Shown in pieces: positions 9,366 through 18,421 of a DNA stretch of 64,000 bases. The DNA lies in contig JANLRZ010000180.1 in assembly GCA_031362155.1 (NCBI GenBank), forward strand, positions 42,464-106,463, read 5' to 3'. This DNA is from JAENVU01 sp031362155 (GTDB taxonomy: Bacteria; Actinomycetota; Acidimicrobiia; IMCC26256; JAENVU01). Under the pieces are notes generated by a model. It was not told the origin of the DNA and made no database searches. It worked only from the letters and a program-made list of their open reading frames with translations. Position numbers and translations under genes: made by a program. Within the stretch, counting starts at the first letter, position 1. Every line of letters starts with the position of its first letter.

Positions 9366-9806
9366 ATGTACGCAAACATCGTCGTCGGCACCGACGGCTC
9401 CGAGACGGCAGGGGTTGCCGTCGGTGAGGCCGCCCAGCTGGCTCACGCGCTCGGAGCCACGCTCCACATTGTCCACGTGTATCACCCACTCAACAAACTC
9501 GGGGTCGCGTTCGGTGCACTGCCGATCGATGTCGATGAAGTAGCAGCGAGCCTGGTCGCGGCCGCCGAATCGGTGTGCGAGGGCGCCGCCCAACCGGCGC
9601 GGGCGCTCGGGGTCACCTGCCAGACCCATACGGTCGCGGGCGAGCCGAGCGACGTGCTGGTCGGCGTGGCGGCCGACCTCGACGCCGATCTGCTCGTGGT
9701 CGGGAATCACGGCATGACCGGGATCCGACGAGTGCTCGGCAGCGTGCCGAACAAGATCGCTCACCACGCGCCGTGCAGCGTCCTCATCGTGGACACGGCG
9801 ACGTAG
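9366..9806 (+). CDS. Universal stress protein (UspA family)
   Basis: A single-domain Usp of 146 residues. It begins ANIVVGTDGSETA, the nucleotide-binding strand-loop, and ends with GNHGMTGIRRVLGSVPNK, the phosphate-binding loop. That loop is one residue shorter than the usual G-x2-G-x9-G(S/T). Such proteins bind ATP or AMP and act in dormancy and stress survival. The ATG at 9366 gives the family's normal N-terminus. It sits alone, divergent from the glycosidase and tail-to-tail with the Ig-like protein with a 12-base gap. Confidence 0.88.
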   Translation: MYANIVVGTDGSETAGVAVGEAAQLAHALGATLHIVHVYHPLNKLGVAFGALPIDVDEVAASLVAAAESVCEGAAQPARALGVTCQTHTVAGEPSDVLVGVAADLDADLLVVGNHGMTGIRRVLGSVPNKIAHHAPCSVLIVDTAT

Positions 9807-9818
9807 AACGCCGGGTGG

Positions 9819-12800
9819 CTACGGGCGATATTCGAATGCGCCGCGATCGGCGTAGGTGATGGTCCCGGCGCCGGTGTTCGGCGCGGCATCGTCGTAGCGG
9901 CCGAGACCATCGGCATCGAGTAGCGGCTGGCCCGGTGCCGCGGTGTTGGCGGAGTCGATGGCGGGCGATCCGCTGAGTAGCCGGAAGCTCGCGGCCAGCG
10001 GGTTGACGAACTGGGGGTTGGCTTCGATGCCGCGTGATTCCTGACCCGTCGCCGCGCGGAAGGTGGCCAGCGACCCGTACTTCACACCACCCCAATCGAT
10101 CACGGTGCCGGGGACCCGCAGGAAGACGAGGTCGTCGTTCACTGTGGAAGTCGGGGCCGAGGCGCTGTCGGCCCGGATGTTGCCCGAGGTGCGCAGACTG
10201 CCAATGCCGTTGTCGACGCTGATGTTGTTGGCCAGCACGGTGCCGGTGGACGTGGTCATCTCGATCCCGGAGTCGTAGTTGTTGTACACGGTGTTGGCGA
10301 TGACACGCGCGTCCATCGCGTTGTGGACATCGATCCCGTGGTCGCCGTTGGCATAGCTCACGTTGTTTGCCGCGAGGTTGCTGCCTTGGGTCGATCCGGT
10401 CCAGAGGTTGATGCCCGAATCTTCGTTGTCGTGCACCACATTGGCGGTCACCGTGTTGCCGGTGCTGTTGCGGAGGTCGATGCCGGCCGCGGCGCGTGAG
10501 TATCCGCGAGCGTTGGCGAACGATTCGTTGCGGGTGATCACGTTGTTGTTCGCATCGGTCGTCACGAGGATGCCCGCGTCGGTGTTGTGATCGGTGATGT
10601 TGTTGGCAACGAGAGAGTTGGTGGTGCCGCTCAGCTTGATGCCGACCGCGATCGATCCGCTCACCGGGAGCCCGGAATGGGTCACGCGGTTCCCGTCGAT
10701 GGTGACGTTGGTTCCGCCGGTGATCACGATCCCCGGGTTCTTGGTGCCGTCGACGGTGAATCCCCGGATGACAATCCAACTCTTGTTGGTGGCGACGAAT
10801 CCGTTGGCTCCGCCGAAGACCGTGACCGTGGCACCCGGCGCTGGGGTCAAAGTGATGGGGGCCACGGCAGTACCACTCGCACCGATCGTGACCTTCTCCG
10901 CATAAGTACCCGCCGCGACCTGCACGGTGACCCCGGGGACGACCTTGCCCGCCGCTCCGTTGATCGTGCAGTAGGGAGTGGCGGCGGAACCCGCGCCGGT
11001 GCCGGTGGTCTTGCATGCCGGGTTCGCCTGATCCACGAAGAGGAGTCCGGTGGCGATGGTTTCAGTGACCGCGGGACTCGTACTCGACGCGAAGGTCGGG
11101 CTTCCGGAGTAGGTCGCGATGATCGAATGCGGTCCGAACTCGAGCGCCGTGGTCGTCAGGCTGGCCTGTCCGGCGACCAGAGCGTTGGTCCCGAGTGAGG
11201 TAGAGCCGTCGGTGAAGGTGACGGTCCCGGTTGGCACGCCGAGCGCGGAGGTGACCGACGCGGTAAGCGTCACGGGTTGGCCGATCGCCGCGAGGGTGGG
11301 GCTCCCGACGAGGGCGGTCGCCGACGGTGCGAGGGTGATGGTCTGCCCGACGGCGGCGCTGACGCTGGGGAGGTAGCGACTGTTTCCGTCGTACCCCGCC
11401 GAAATGGTGTGGGCGCCGGCGGTGGCGAAGTTCACGGCCAGGCTGGCCTGGCCGTCGACGAGCGCACTCGTGCCGAGCTCGGTCGGACCGTCGCGGAAGG
11501 TCACCGTGCCCGTCGGGGTGCCTGCGTTCGAGGTGACGGTCGCCGTGAGCGCCACGGGGTCGGTCGCAATCGCCGGATTGGGTGTCACAGTCAGGTCGGT
11601 GGTGCTGGCTGCCCGATCGATGGTCACGCCGAGGCCGGGACTCGCGCTCTGCGCGAACGAGGCGTCACCGGCATAGGTGGCGGTCACGTTGAACGTTCCC
11701 GGTTCGAGCCCGGACGCCGTGAGGGTGGCTTGACCGTCGACCAGATCGACCGTGCCGAACACCGTCGGTCCCGACGCGAAGGTCACCGTGCCCGATGGAG
11801 CGCCTCCGACTCCGGTGACGTTCGCGGAGAAGATCACCGGTGTTCCGTACGGTGCGGGATTGGGACTGGCCGTCATCGTGGTGGTGGTCGGGTTCGACGC
11901 GACGATGAACGCAACGGCCGCGCTGGTACTCGGGAGGAAGTTGGAGTCACCGGCCAACGACGCAGTGATGGAGTGCGGGCCCAGGCCCAGCGTGCTCACG
12001 GTGAACTCGGCAGTGCCGTTCTGTATCGCCGCGGTGCCGATCGCGGTGGTGCCGTCGAACAGGACGACGCTGCCGGTCGGTCCCGGGTTGACCGGCGTCA
12101 CGGTGGCGGTGAACACCACGGGGTCACCGAAGGCGCTGGCCGTTGGGCTCGCGCTGAGCGCGAGTGCCGTTGACGCACGGTCGACCGAGTGAGTGAGGGT
12201 TGGGCTGGTGCTCGGGCTGAACGCGCCGTCGCCGGCGTAGGTCGCCGTCAGCGCGTGGTCACCGGTCGGAAGCGCGGCAGTCGTGAGGGAGGCCTGGCCA
12301 TCGACCAACGTTTCGGTACTGATCGAGGTCGGGCCTTCGGCGAAGGTGACGGACCCGGTTGGTGTCCCACTGACCGAACTGACGGTCGCGGTGAACGTCA
12401 CGGCGGCTCCGAAGGCGGATGGGCTGACGTTGGCGGCGAGCACGGTCGCCGTGCCGGCCGTGACGGTATGGGCGACCGGGGAACTCGAACTGGCAGCTGA
12501 TGTGTCGTCGCCGGCGTAGTTCGCCGTGAGGCTGTGAGCACCGGCGGGCAGAGTGGCCGTGGTCAAAACTGCTTGACCGGCGGCGAGCGGAGCGACGCCG
12601 ACGGTGATCGCGCCGTCGGTGAAGGTGACGGTCCCAGTCGGAGTACCCGTCGCCGAGACCACGGTGGCGGTGAAGGTGACCGAGTCGCCGACGAACGTTG
12701 TCGGGGACGACGCGACCACGGTCGTGGTTGTGGGCGCGGGCGCGACCGTGTGGCCGATCGAGGTGCCACTCGGCTGGGTGACGCTGTTTCCTGCGAACGA

Positions 12801-13709
12801 GGCTCCAACCGAGTGGGTGCCGACGGCGAGCCCGGCGGTCGAGAAGGTCGCGGACCCGTTCGACACGGACGCGACGCCGAGCGTGGTCGGTCCGTCGGTG
12901 AAGGTCACGGTTCCCAATGGTGAGCCGGTCGCACTGGCGACGGTCGCGGTGAACGTCACGCTGGTGCCGAAGATCGTGGAGTTCGAACTCGAACTCAAGG
13001 TCGTCGTGCTCAACGCAGGATTGACGACCTCGGACAACGGTGAGCTGGTGCTCCCCAGATAGCTCGCGCTCCCTGCGAAGACGGCGGTCATCGTGTGCGT
13101 ACCGATCGTCGGGGTCACCGCCAACGTGGCGACGCCCGCCGCGGGAGTACGAGACGCGAGCAACGTCGCCCCGTCGTAGAACTTCAGTGACCCCGACGAC
13201 GGCGCGCCGGTGCCCGGCAGACTCGCCGCGACGGTCGCGGTCAGCGTGATCGGACTGCCGAGGTTCGCCGGGTTCGCGCTCGACGTGACCGTGGTGGTCG
13301 TCGGCGTCGGGTTGATCACGAGGTTGAAGGGACTGCTGGAGCTGATCGCGTACGTGGCATCGCCGGTGTACGTGCCGCTGATCGACTTGGTGCCGACCGA
13401 GTAGGTGGTCGTATAGCTCACCACGCCGCCGACGAGCTTCTTGGTGGCGAGTCCGGTCGTGCCATTGAAGAACGTGACGTTCCCGGAAGGTGTCGGTCCT
13501 CCCGGCGTGCTTGGCGCCACGGTGGCCGTCAGGGTGACGGACTGGCCGTAGACCGCCGGGTTCGCACTGGCAGTCACGGTGATCGTGGCGGGTGTGATGC
13601 CCACGGCGCGCGCCGATCGGGTGCCGGCAGCGCTGAGTATCAACGCGAGGAATCCGAAGACCAACGCGCCGATGAGCCACCCGGCCCGGCCACACCGTGC
13701 AGTGTTCAT
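9819..13709 (-). CDS. Giant exported protein: nine Ig-like repeats plus right-handed beta-helix
   Basis: The 1296-residue protein has a signal peptide (WLIGALVFGFLALILSAAG, then an A-x-A site) and nine consecutive bacterial Ig-like (Big_3-type) domains of 92-98 residues. Each carries variants of VTFTATV, PTGTVTFTDG and ATYAGD. The last 400 residues are Asn/Gly/Thr-rich turns (NVTIDGNRVTHS, NTVTANVVHDN, GIDVHN) typical of a parallel beta-helix of the NosD/pectate-lyase class. That domain often binds or cuts polysaccharide. No sortase motif or membrane anchor is seen at the C-terminus (AFEYRP), so it is probably secreted or held non-covalently. Adhesin or polysaccharide binding is likely. The start at 13709 is preceded by GGAG; 34 upstream residues lack support. 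Confidence 0.85.
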   Translation of the reverse strand: MNTARCGRAGWLIGALVFGFLALILSAAGTRSARAVGITPATITVTASANPAVYGQSVTLTATVAPSTPGGPTPSGNVTFFNGTTGLATKKLVGGVVSYTTTYSVGTKSISGTYTGDATYAISSSSPFNLVINPTPTTTTVTSSANPANLGSPITLTATVAASLPGTGAPSSGSLKFYDGATLLASRTPAAGVATLAVTPTIGTHTMTAVFAGSASYLGSTSSPLSEVVNPALSTTTLSSSSNSTIFGTSVTFTATVASATGSPLGTVTFTDGPTTLGVASVSNGSATFSTAGLAVGTHSVGASFAGNSVTQPSGTSIGHTVAPAPTTTTVVASSPTTFVGDSVTFTATVVSATGTPTGTVTFTDGAITVGVAPLAAGQAVLTTATLPAGAHSLTANYAGDDTSAASSSSPVAHTVTAGTATVLAANVSPSAFGAAVTFTATVSSVSGTPTGSVTFAEGPTSISTETLVDGQASLTTAALPTGDHALTATYAGDGAFSPSTSPTLTHSVDRASTALALSASPTASAFGDPVVFTATVTPVNPGPTGSVVLFDGTTAIGTAAIQNGTAEFTVSTLGLGPHSITASLAGDSNFLPSTSAAVAFIVASNPTTTTMTASPNPAPYGTPVIFSANVTGVGGAPSGTVTFASGPTVFGTVDLVDGQATLTASGLEPGTFNVTATYAGDASFAQSASPGLGVTIDRAASTTDLTVTPNPAIATDPVALTATVTSNAGTPTGTVTFRDGPTELGTSALVDGQASLAVNFATAGAHTISAGYDGNSRYLPSVSAAVGQTITLAPSATALVGSPTLAAIGQPVTLTASVTSALGVPTGTVTFTDGSTSLGTNALVAGQASLTTTALEFGPHSIIATYSGSPTFASSTSPAVTETIATGLLFVDQANPACKTTGTGAGSAATPYCTINGAAGKVVPGVTVQVAAGTYAEKVTIGASGTAVAPITLTPAPGATVTVFGGANGFVATNKSWIVIRGFTVDGTKNPGIVITGGTNVTIDGNRVTHSGLPVSGSIAVGIKLSGTTNSLVANNITDHNTDAGILVTTDANNNVITRNESFANARGYSRAAAGIDLRNSTGNTVTANVVHDNEDSGINLWTGSTQGSNLAANNVSYANGDHGIDVHNAMDARVIANTVYNNYDSGIEMTTSTGTVLANNISVDNGIGSLRTSGNIRADSASAPTSTVNDDLVFLRVPGTVIDWGGVKYGSLATFRAATGQESRGIEANPQFVNPLAASFRLLSGSPAIDSANTAAPGQPLLDADGLGRYDDAAPNTGAGTITYADRGAFEYRP
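11050..13604 (-). repeat. Nine tandem Ig-like domain repeats (coding)
   Basis: At DNA level the region repeats about every 280 bases. Repeated strings such as the complement of GGCACTCCGACCGG-type turns encode the TPTGTVTF loop. The copies have diverged at most third positions, so this is an old duplication series rather than a recent expansion. Boundaries are approximate. Copy number could vary between strains by unequal recombination. Confidence 0.7.
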
Positions 13710-13940
13710 GATGGAGCTACTCCGCCCATATCTTCCTTCACGCGAATATCGCGTTGATTCTGTCGGGTCGTCCGGGTATCGCGACGGCTTATTCCGACGT
13801 TTCTCGGGCAAGGTGCCCGAAATCTTGTACCGATCGGGGTATTCGTCGGAATTCGGAAGTTCTCACGTTGTGGATGGCCTCAGTCATAGGCTGGGTCGGT
13901 CGCTCGATCGGTCGGCCGACACGGAACGAGGGGAACTGTC

Positions 13941-14894
13941 GTGGCTCGAGGCCCGATCGGGGGACGGTCACGACGAGTCGGGGCGGGGATCTTCGCGATC
14001 GTGATCGCGATCCTGGCCGTTGCGACGCTGGTCGCCTGGGGAATGGTCGGCGACGATTCGTCGCCTCGTCGAGCGTCGGTGCCGACGACCGATTCGTCCC
14101 CACCGAAGGCGGATCCGGATTCGGTCACGGTGGCCGCGACGGGAGACCTGGGGAGCAGTGCCGCGGAGTTGGCACCGGTCGCCGAGCAGATCCAAGGGCT
14201 CACGCCGGAGTATGTGCTCGCGCTCGGTGACCTCGTCTACCCCGACGGGCAACCGTCCGGCTTCATGGGGTTCTTCGCCGAGACTTGGGGTCCCTTCTTG
14301 CAACGAGTCATCGCGGCGCCAGGGAATCACGACTACCACACCGCGGGCGCGCGTGGGTTCTACGACACCTTCCCGCAGGCCGAGTACTTCGCCCGCGACC
14401 TCCGCGCGAGCCGTTGGCGGGTATACGTCCTCAACTGTGAGGTCGACTGCGGTGCGGGTTCTGCGCAGTCGAGTTTCGTGACCGATGACATCGCCGAGAA
14501 TCCGAGCCGGCATCGGTTCGCGATCGTGCACCGACCTCGCTTCACGTCGTCCAAGCACGGTGACAACGAGGACCTCGCCGAGATCTGGGACACCCTCGCG
14601 GCCCACGGTGGGGAGTTCATGCTCGCCGGGCACAACCACGTCTACGAACGGTTCCGCGCGATGTCGGGAACCGGGACGGTCGCGCCGAACGGGATGCGCC
14701 AGTTCGTGGTGGGCACTGGTGGGAACGAGTTGTACTCGTTCGGCGGGATGCATCGTGGCGAGGAGTTCCGCGACAACCAACACCACGGTGTTCTGTGGAT
14801 GACCCTCGGCGCCGGGGACTACACCTGGAAATTCCTCGCGACCGACGACACGACTGTCGACTCGGGTCGTCAGGTCACCAAGCCGTTGGGCTGA
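13941..14894 (+). CDS. Membrane-anchored calcineurin-like phosphoesterase
   Basis: The 317-residue protein has one N-terminal membrane helix (about 14-35), a Ser/Pro/Asp linker and then a metallophosphoesterase domain. Metal ligands are all present: Asp69 in AATGDLG, Asp97 in ALGDLVYPDG, the GNHD motif at 128-131, and His231/His233 in AGHNHVYERF. This pattern is closest to purple-acid-phosphatase-like extracellular phosphatases. The GTG start at 13941 follows GAGGGG. It probably releases phosphate outside the membrane. It stands alone, convergent with the esterase gene. Confidence 0.85.
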   Translation: MARGPIGGRSRRVGAGIFAIVIAILAVATLVAWGMVGDDSSPRRASVPTTDSSPPKADPDSVTVAATGDLGSSAAELAPVAEQIQGLTPEYVLALGDLVYPDGQPSGFMGFFAETWGPFLQRVIAAPGNHDYHTAGARGFYDTFPQAEYFARDLRASRWRVYVLNCEVDCGAGSAQSSFVTDDIAENPSRHRFAIVHRPRFTSSKHGDNEDLAEIWDTLAAHGGEFMLAGHNHVYERFRAMSGTGTVAPNGMRQFVVGTGGNELYSFGGMHRGEEFRDNQHHGVLWMTLGAGDYTWKFLATDDTTVDSGRQVTKPLG

Positions 14895-14906
14895 GCACCG
14901 ACCGCG

Positions 14907-15887
14907 CTACCGCTTCGGGTGGGCGAGCAGGAACCCGAGCATCTGATCGGCGAAGTCGTCGGTCCATTGGGGGATGTGGACACCCCCGGGCTGGGTCCAC
15001 AACTCGACGTGACCGGACCCCTTGCACCCCGTCGAACGCGCGAGCACCGTGGCCGGCGGAAGGTCCTTGACGATCGCGCGTGGTGCCGGCGTGTCGACCG
15101 CCGCCGCGCAGCCGTCGTACTTGGCCCAGGTCTTCACGGTCGTTGCTGCGCTCGGATAGTCGGCAATACCGGTGTTCCCGCCTTCGTACTTGATCGTGGT
15201 GTCGGCGGTGCCGTGGACTGCGAGTACGGCAACCGGCTCGGACGGCGAGCACTGACTCGGATCCAACCAGGTGGCGCCTTCGAGGCTGACGATCGCGGCG
15301 ATCTCGTCGGCGCGATCGCAGGCCATCCGAAATGACATGAACGCACCGTTGCTGTGGCCGATGAGGAACACGCGCTTGGGGTCGACGGCGTGGCGCGACT
15401 TCACATCGGCGATGACCGCTTCGATGTAGGCACTGTCGTCGACCTTCGGGCTCCCGAAATCACAACACGCATTGGTCGCGTTCCAGAACCGCTTGTCCAT
15501 GCCGTTCTTGGTGCCATCGAGATGGACGTACAGCATGCCGGCCTTCTCGGCTGCGGGCGTGAGCTTGAGGTACGCGTCTTGCACCGCTCCGCTGGCTCCG
15601 TAGCCGTGCAACAGAACGAGCAGGGGTGCGGGTGTGGTGGGGCTGCTCGCGGTTGGAACTTGGACCGTGAACGGCCGTTCGGCGACGAGCGCGGCTTGGG
15701 CAGCAGTCGGCGCGGGCGTGATGGTCGTCGTGGTGGTGGACGCAGTCCGGCTTGGCGCGGACGCCGTCGATGCCGCCGATCCGCTGCAGGCCGCCACGCC
15801 GACGGCGAGGGTGAATGCGCTGATGGCGACGCGTCGGCGGGCTCCACCGAAGCCGAGACCGGTGCCGGACGGGAGGGTGGGGTTCAT
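14907..15887 (-). CDS. PHB-depolymerase/feruloyl-esterase-like lipoprotein (LpqC type)
   Basis: The 326-residue alpha/beta hydrolase carries a lipoprotein signal (LAVGVAAC, Cys34) and a Thr/Ser/Ala-rich linker. The catalytic domain has an oxyanion HGYGASG, a nucleophile Ser179 in LIGHSNGAF, an RFWNATNACCDFG segment typical of the family, and a C-terminal GGVHIPQW with the likely catalytic His. Relatives cleave poly-3-hydroxybutyrate or plant phenolic esters, and many are annotated LpqC in mycobacteria. The native substrate here is unknown. Confidence 0.83.
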   Translation of the reverse strand: MNPTLPSGTGLGFGGARRRVAISAFTLAVGVAACSGSAASTASAPSRTASTTTTTITPAPTAAQAALVAERPFTVQVPTASSPTTPAPLLVLLHGYGASGAVQDAYLKLTPAAEKAGMLYVHLDGTKNGMDKRFWNATNACCDFGSPKVDDSAYIEAVIADVKSRHAVDPKRVFLIGHSNGAFMSFRMACDRADEIAAIVSLEGATWLDPSQCSPSEPVAVLAVHGTADTTIKYEGGNTGIADYPSAATTVKTWAKYDGCAAAVDTPAPRAIVKDLPPATVLARSTGCKGSGHVELWTQPGGVHIPQWTDDFADQMLGFLLAHPKR

Positions 15888-16126
15888 GGCGCCTTTGGGG
15901 TGGAACGGATCGGACCGAGCGATGGTAATGACCTCGCCTCGGTTGGTAAGCGTCAGGGATCACAGTGCGCTATGCCCTGATCTTGCCCGTGATCCGGGCC
16001 GCGTGGTCGATGAGGACGCGGTGAATACCAGAATTGGATGCTCGATCACCTAACCTGAGTGTTCGAATCGGTGAGTGCACCCCAGTCGGGCGTAGCGCTC
16101 CCACCCCCAAGGCAAGGTGAGCCGAC

Positions 16127-16387
16127 ATGGCCCAAGCACGAGAGAGTTTCGAGAAGCGCGCGCGTGCAGCACAGCGTCAAGCCCGCGCCGCGGCAAAGCG
16201 GGAGCGTCGCGTCGAACGCGGGAGTGCCGACGACGACGGCCCCGTGGTCGACGAAGACGCGCTGATGGCGCGTTACGGCGAACTGAGCCAGCAGCGTGAG
16301 AACAACGAGATCGACGAAGCGACCTTCGAACAGGAGCGAATCGCGATCTTCGTGGAACTCGGTTTGGTTCCCGCCGGCGACAGCTGA
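16127..16387 (+). CDS. Small charged protein, unknown function
   Basis: This 86-residue protein has a strongly basic, helical N-terminal half (ARESFEKRARAAQRQARAAAKRERR) and an acidic C-terminal half with ALMARYGELSQQRENNEI and ATFEQERIAIFVELGL. The latter resembles a short SHOCT-like tail that follows many bacterial membrane or nucleic-acid-binding proteins. AAGGTGAG lies upstream at good spacing, and the length and codon use look real. No function is claimed. Confidence 0.6.
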   Translation: MAQARESFEKRARAAQRQARAAAKRERRVERGSADDDGPVVDEDALMARYGELSQQRENNEIDEATFEQERIAIFVELGLVPAGDS

Positions 16388-16411
16388 GCCCACAGACCCG
16401 ACGAACACCGG

Positions 16412-16428
16412 ACCGAGGGCTACTCGGT
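16412..16428. terminator. Short hairpin between convergent genes
   Basis: ACCGAG-GGCTA-CTCGGT makes a six-base-pair stem with a five-base loop in the short gap between two converging small genes, overlapping the last codons of the minus-strand one. There is no T-run. It could end transcription in both directions, but the stem is short. Confidence 0.3.
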
Positions 16429-16698
16429 GCGGTGCGGGTCGAGTTCTGGAGATCGGCGGGAGCGGCGGCGGAAGCTCAGGAGTCGGCGGCGCGTCGGCCC
16501 CCACCGCCAGATGAGGGCGACGCCGATGGCAGGCCACCCGGCGGCGAGGTAGGCGAAGGTGATGGCGTGCCTCCACGGATGGGGCGTGCCCACCGTGTCC
16601 CACAAGTGGGGGTGGATGCCGCGAAGGTCGTGACGGGTCCACGCGTATGCGGGGAGCCCGACGACGTAGCCCGCGATCAAGACAACTGCCAGTTCCAC
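16420..16698 (-). CDS. Small two-helix membrane protein
   Basis: About 92 residues with two hydrophobic segments (VELAVVLIAGYVVGLPAYAW and ITFAYLAAGWPAIGVALIW) separated by a polar loop with HPHLWDTVGTPHP, and an Arg-rich C-terminus. The GTG at 16698 has an upstream GGGG; an ATG further upstream at 16761 adds 21 residues without membrane character. I do not recognise a family. Hydropathy and orientation make it a likely real gene. Confidence 0.5.
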   Translation of the reverse strand: MELAVVLIAGYVVGLPAYAWTRHDLRGIHPHLWDTVGTPHPWRHAITFAYLAAGWPAIGVALIWRWGPTRRRLLSFRRRSRRSPELDPHRTE

Positions 16699-16815
16699 GT
16701 TCTGCCCCTGCCCACAATGTTGACGAGGACAGTCTCGCGCGCGCCCGACCGCCGCACGCACGTTGGCTGCCCGATCTGCTCGGAGGACGGCCGCAGTGCG
16801 TCTCCGGTTTCTGCA

Positions 16816-17646
16816 TCAAGAATGATCGCGGGTCCCGAGCCACATCGTGTATCGGAGCAGGCGGAGATATCCGAGAGCCTCGTAGACCCGTTGCCCGTCA
16901 TCGGACGCGATGAGCATCGATGGCGCCGAGGGTTGGGCGAGGCTCGCCGCCCCGGTGATCGCCGCGCCGTACCCGCGACCCCGGCACTCGGCCCGAGTCG
17001 ACACCAACTCGACGATCGTGAGTGAAGGTCCCAGAAATGCGGCCGCAGTCGCGACCGGTTGTCCCGCCTCGTAACCGACGAAGAACCGCCACGGGGTGTC
17101 GAGTACGTCGGGATGGAGATAGCAGCTCCGCTGCCACGGTTGCAGTTCGGGCACGGGATACGCCTCGATCAGTGTGCGTTCGAAATCGGCGAGCGTCGCG
17201 GCGTCGGTTGCCGGAACGATGTCGAGTGCTTCGACGGTCGGGCCGGTGCCTCCGGCCGGGCGCAGCATCAGTGGCGGATGGCCGACGCGATGAAGGCCGT
17301 GAGTGCTCCAGTCCGCCGTTCGCCACGGCGAGAAGACCAGAAACGGCCCGCCCGCCCGTTGGGAGTAGAAGTCCGTGAGTCGGCGGATGACATCCGGCGT
17401 CGCGGAATCGACGATCGGGTGCGTCACCAGGGCGACGTTCCCGAACGGTGTGGCGATCGCGAGATCGCACATTCGGAGGCCGGCATCGGGGTCGTCGAGA
17501 ATGCGTCCGCCCCGAGATGCCACGATCGACGCATATGCGTCCGCCTCGAGTCGTGCGTAGTCGAGCACCAGATTGTCGCCGGAAGGAGTGCGCACTCCGG
17601 TTCCGTTTTCGAGATACTCGTCGCCGTCTGCCGCGAGCGATGTCAT
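16816..17646 (-). CDS. GNAT-family N-acetyltransferase
   Basis: The 276-residue protein ends in a GNAT fold: the strand VELVSTRAECRGRGYGAAIT holds the acetyl-CoA pyrophosphate loop (R-G-R-G-Y-G), followed by MLIASDDGQRVYEALGYLR. The N-terminal half may be a degenerate second GNAT domain or a substrate domain. The substrate is unknown. The ATG at 17646 has GAGGAG six bases before it, so the longer start at 17670 is less likely. It is divergent from the MOSC gene. Confidence 0.78.
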   Translation of the reverse strand: MTSLAADGDEYLENGTGVRTPSGDNLVLDYARLEADAYASIVASRGGRILDDPDAGLRMCDLAIATPFGNVALVTHPIVDSATPDVIRRLTDFYSQRAGGPFLVFSPWRTADWSTHGLHRVGHPPLMLRPAGGTGPTVEALDIVPATDAATLADFERTLIEAYPVPELQPWQRSCYLHPDVLDTPWRFFVGYEAGQPVATAAAFLGPSLTIVELVSTRAECRGRGYGAAITGAASLAQPSAPSMLIASDDGQRVYEALGYLRLLRYTMWLGTRDHS

Positions 17647-17770
17647 CGTCACTCCTCGTTCGGTGGCCACGTTACCGGCATGCGGGCTTGATGAGGCGAC
17701 GACGGCGCGGCATGAATGGGCGGGGGTATGTGAGGATCAACGCTTCTTGGCTGTTCGAGGAGGCGTGAGG

Positions 17771-18421
17771 TTGCCCACGGTGCTGTCGGTCAATGTCGGG
17801 CACGCGCGCCCGATCGCGTCGAAGTCGGGAACTTCGGGAATCGACAAGCGCCCGGTGGCGGGGCCGGTCGGCGTGTTCGCGCCGGGTCCGAAAGGAATCG
17901 GCGGCAGCGGACTCGAGGGCGACGCGATCGTCGATACCGCGAACCATGGTGGGAACGACCAGGCCGTCTACGCGTACGCCAGGGAGGATCTGGATTGGTG
18001 GGAGCCGATCGTGGGTCATCCCCTGAGCTCGGGCAGCTTCGGCGAGAACCTCACGACCGACTCGCTCGACGTGACCGGCGCGCTCGTGGGCGAGCGCTGG
18101 CGGCTCGGAGACGAGCTGGTGCTCGAGGTGACGTCGCCGCGAATTCCCTGTGGCACCTTCGCCGTGTGGCTGGATGATCACGGCTGGGTCACGACGTTCC
18201 GGCGGGAGGCCCGGCCCGGTGCCTACCTGCGGGTGGTCTCACCCGGTCCGGTGGCCGCTGGGGATTCGATCGAGGTGGTGCATCGGCCGGATCACGACGT
18301 CACGATGGAGTTGATGTTCCGAGCGTTGACGACCGAGCCCGCGTTGATGCCTCGACTCGCGGCTGCGGGCGATGCCATCCACGAAGAGCTGCACGGACGC
18401 GTGCCACCGATCGCGCCTTAG
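17771..18421 (+). CDS. MOSC-domain protein (YiiM-like)
   Basis: The 216-residue protein matches the YiiM class of MOSC proteins, which carry sulfur or molybdenum cofactor-linked activity and protect against N-hydroxylated bases. It starts PTVLSVNVG, has GDAIVDTANHGGNDQAVYAYARED, SGSFGENLTT and the conserved Cys in SPRIPCGTF. The start is TTG at 17771, seven bases after a perfect GAGGAGG; a GTG at 17765 would be too close to it. Its stop codon overlaps the stop of the convergent esterase by three bases. Confidence 0.85.
   Translation: MPTVLSVNVGHARPIASKSGTSGIDKRPVAGPVGVFAPGPKGIGGSGLEGDAIVDTANHGGNDQAVYAYAREDLDWWEPIVGHPLSSGSFGENLTTDSLDVTGALVGERWRLGDELVLEVTSPRIPCGTFAVWLDDHGWVTTFRREARPGAYLRVVSPGPVAAGDSIEVVHRPDHDVTMELMFRALTTEPALMPRLAAAGDAIHEELHGRVPPIAP

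Noticed and set aside
11050..13604. Possible CRISPR-like or tandem-repeat array
   Set aside because: Period of about 280 bases with diverged copies is explained by Ig-like domains; no spacers.
16061..16069. GTTCGAATC, like a tRNA T-loop
   Set aside because: Flanking bases do not pair into a T-stem and no anticodon or acceptor stem is found.
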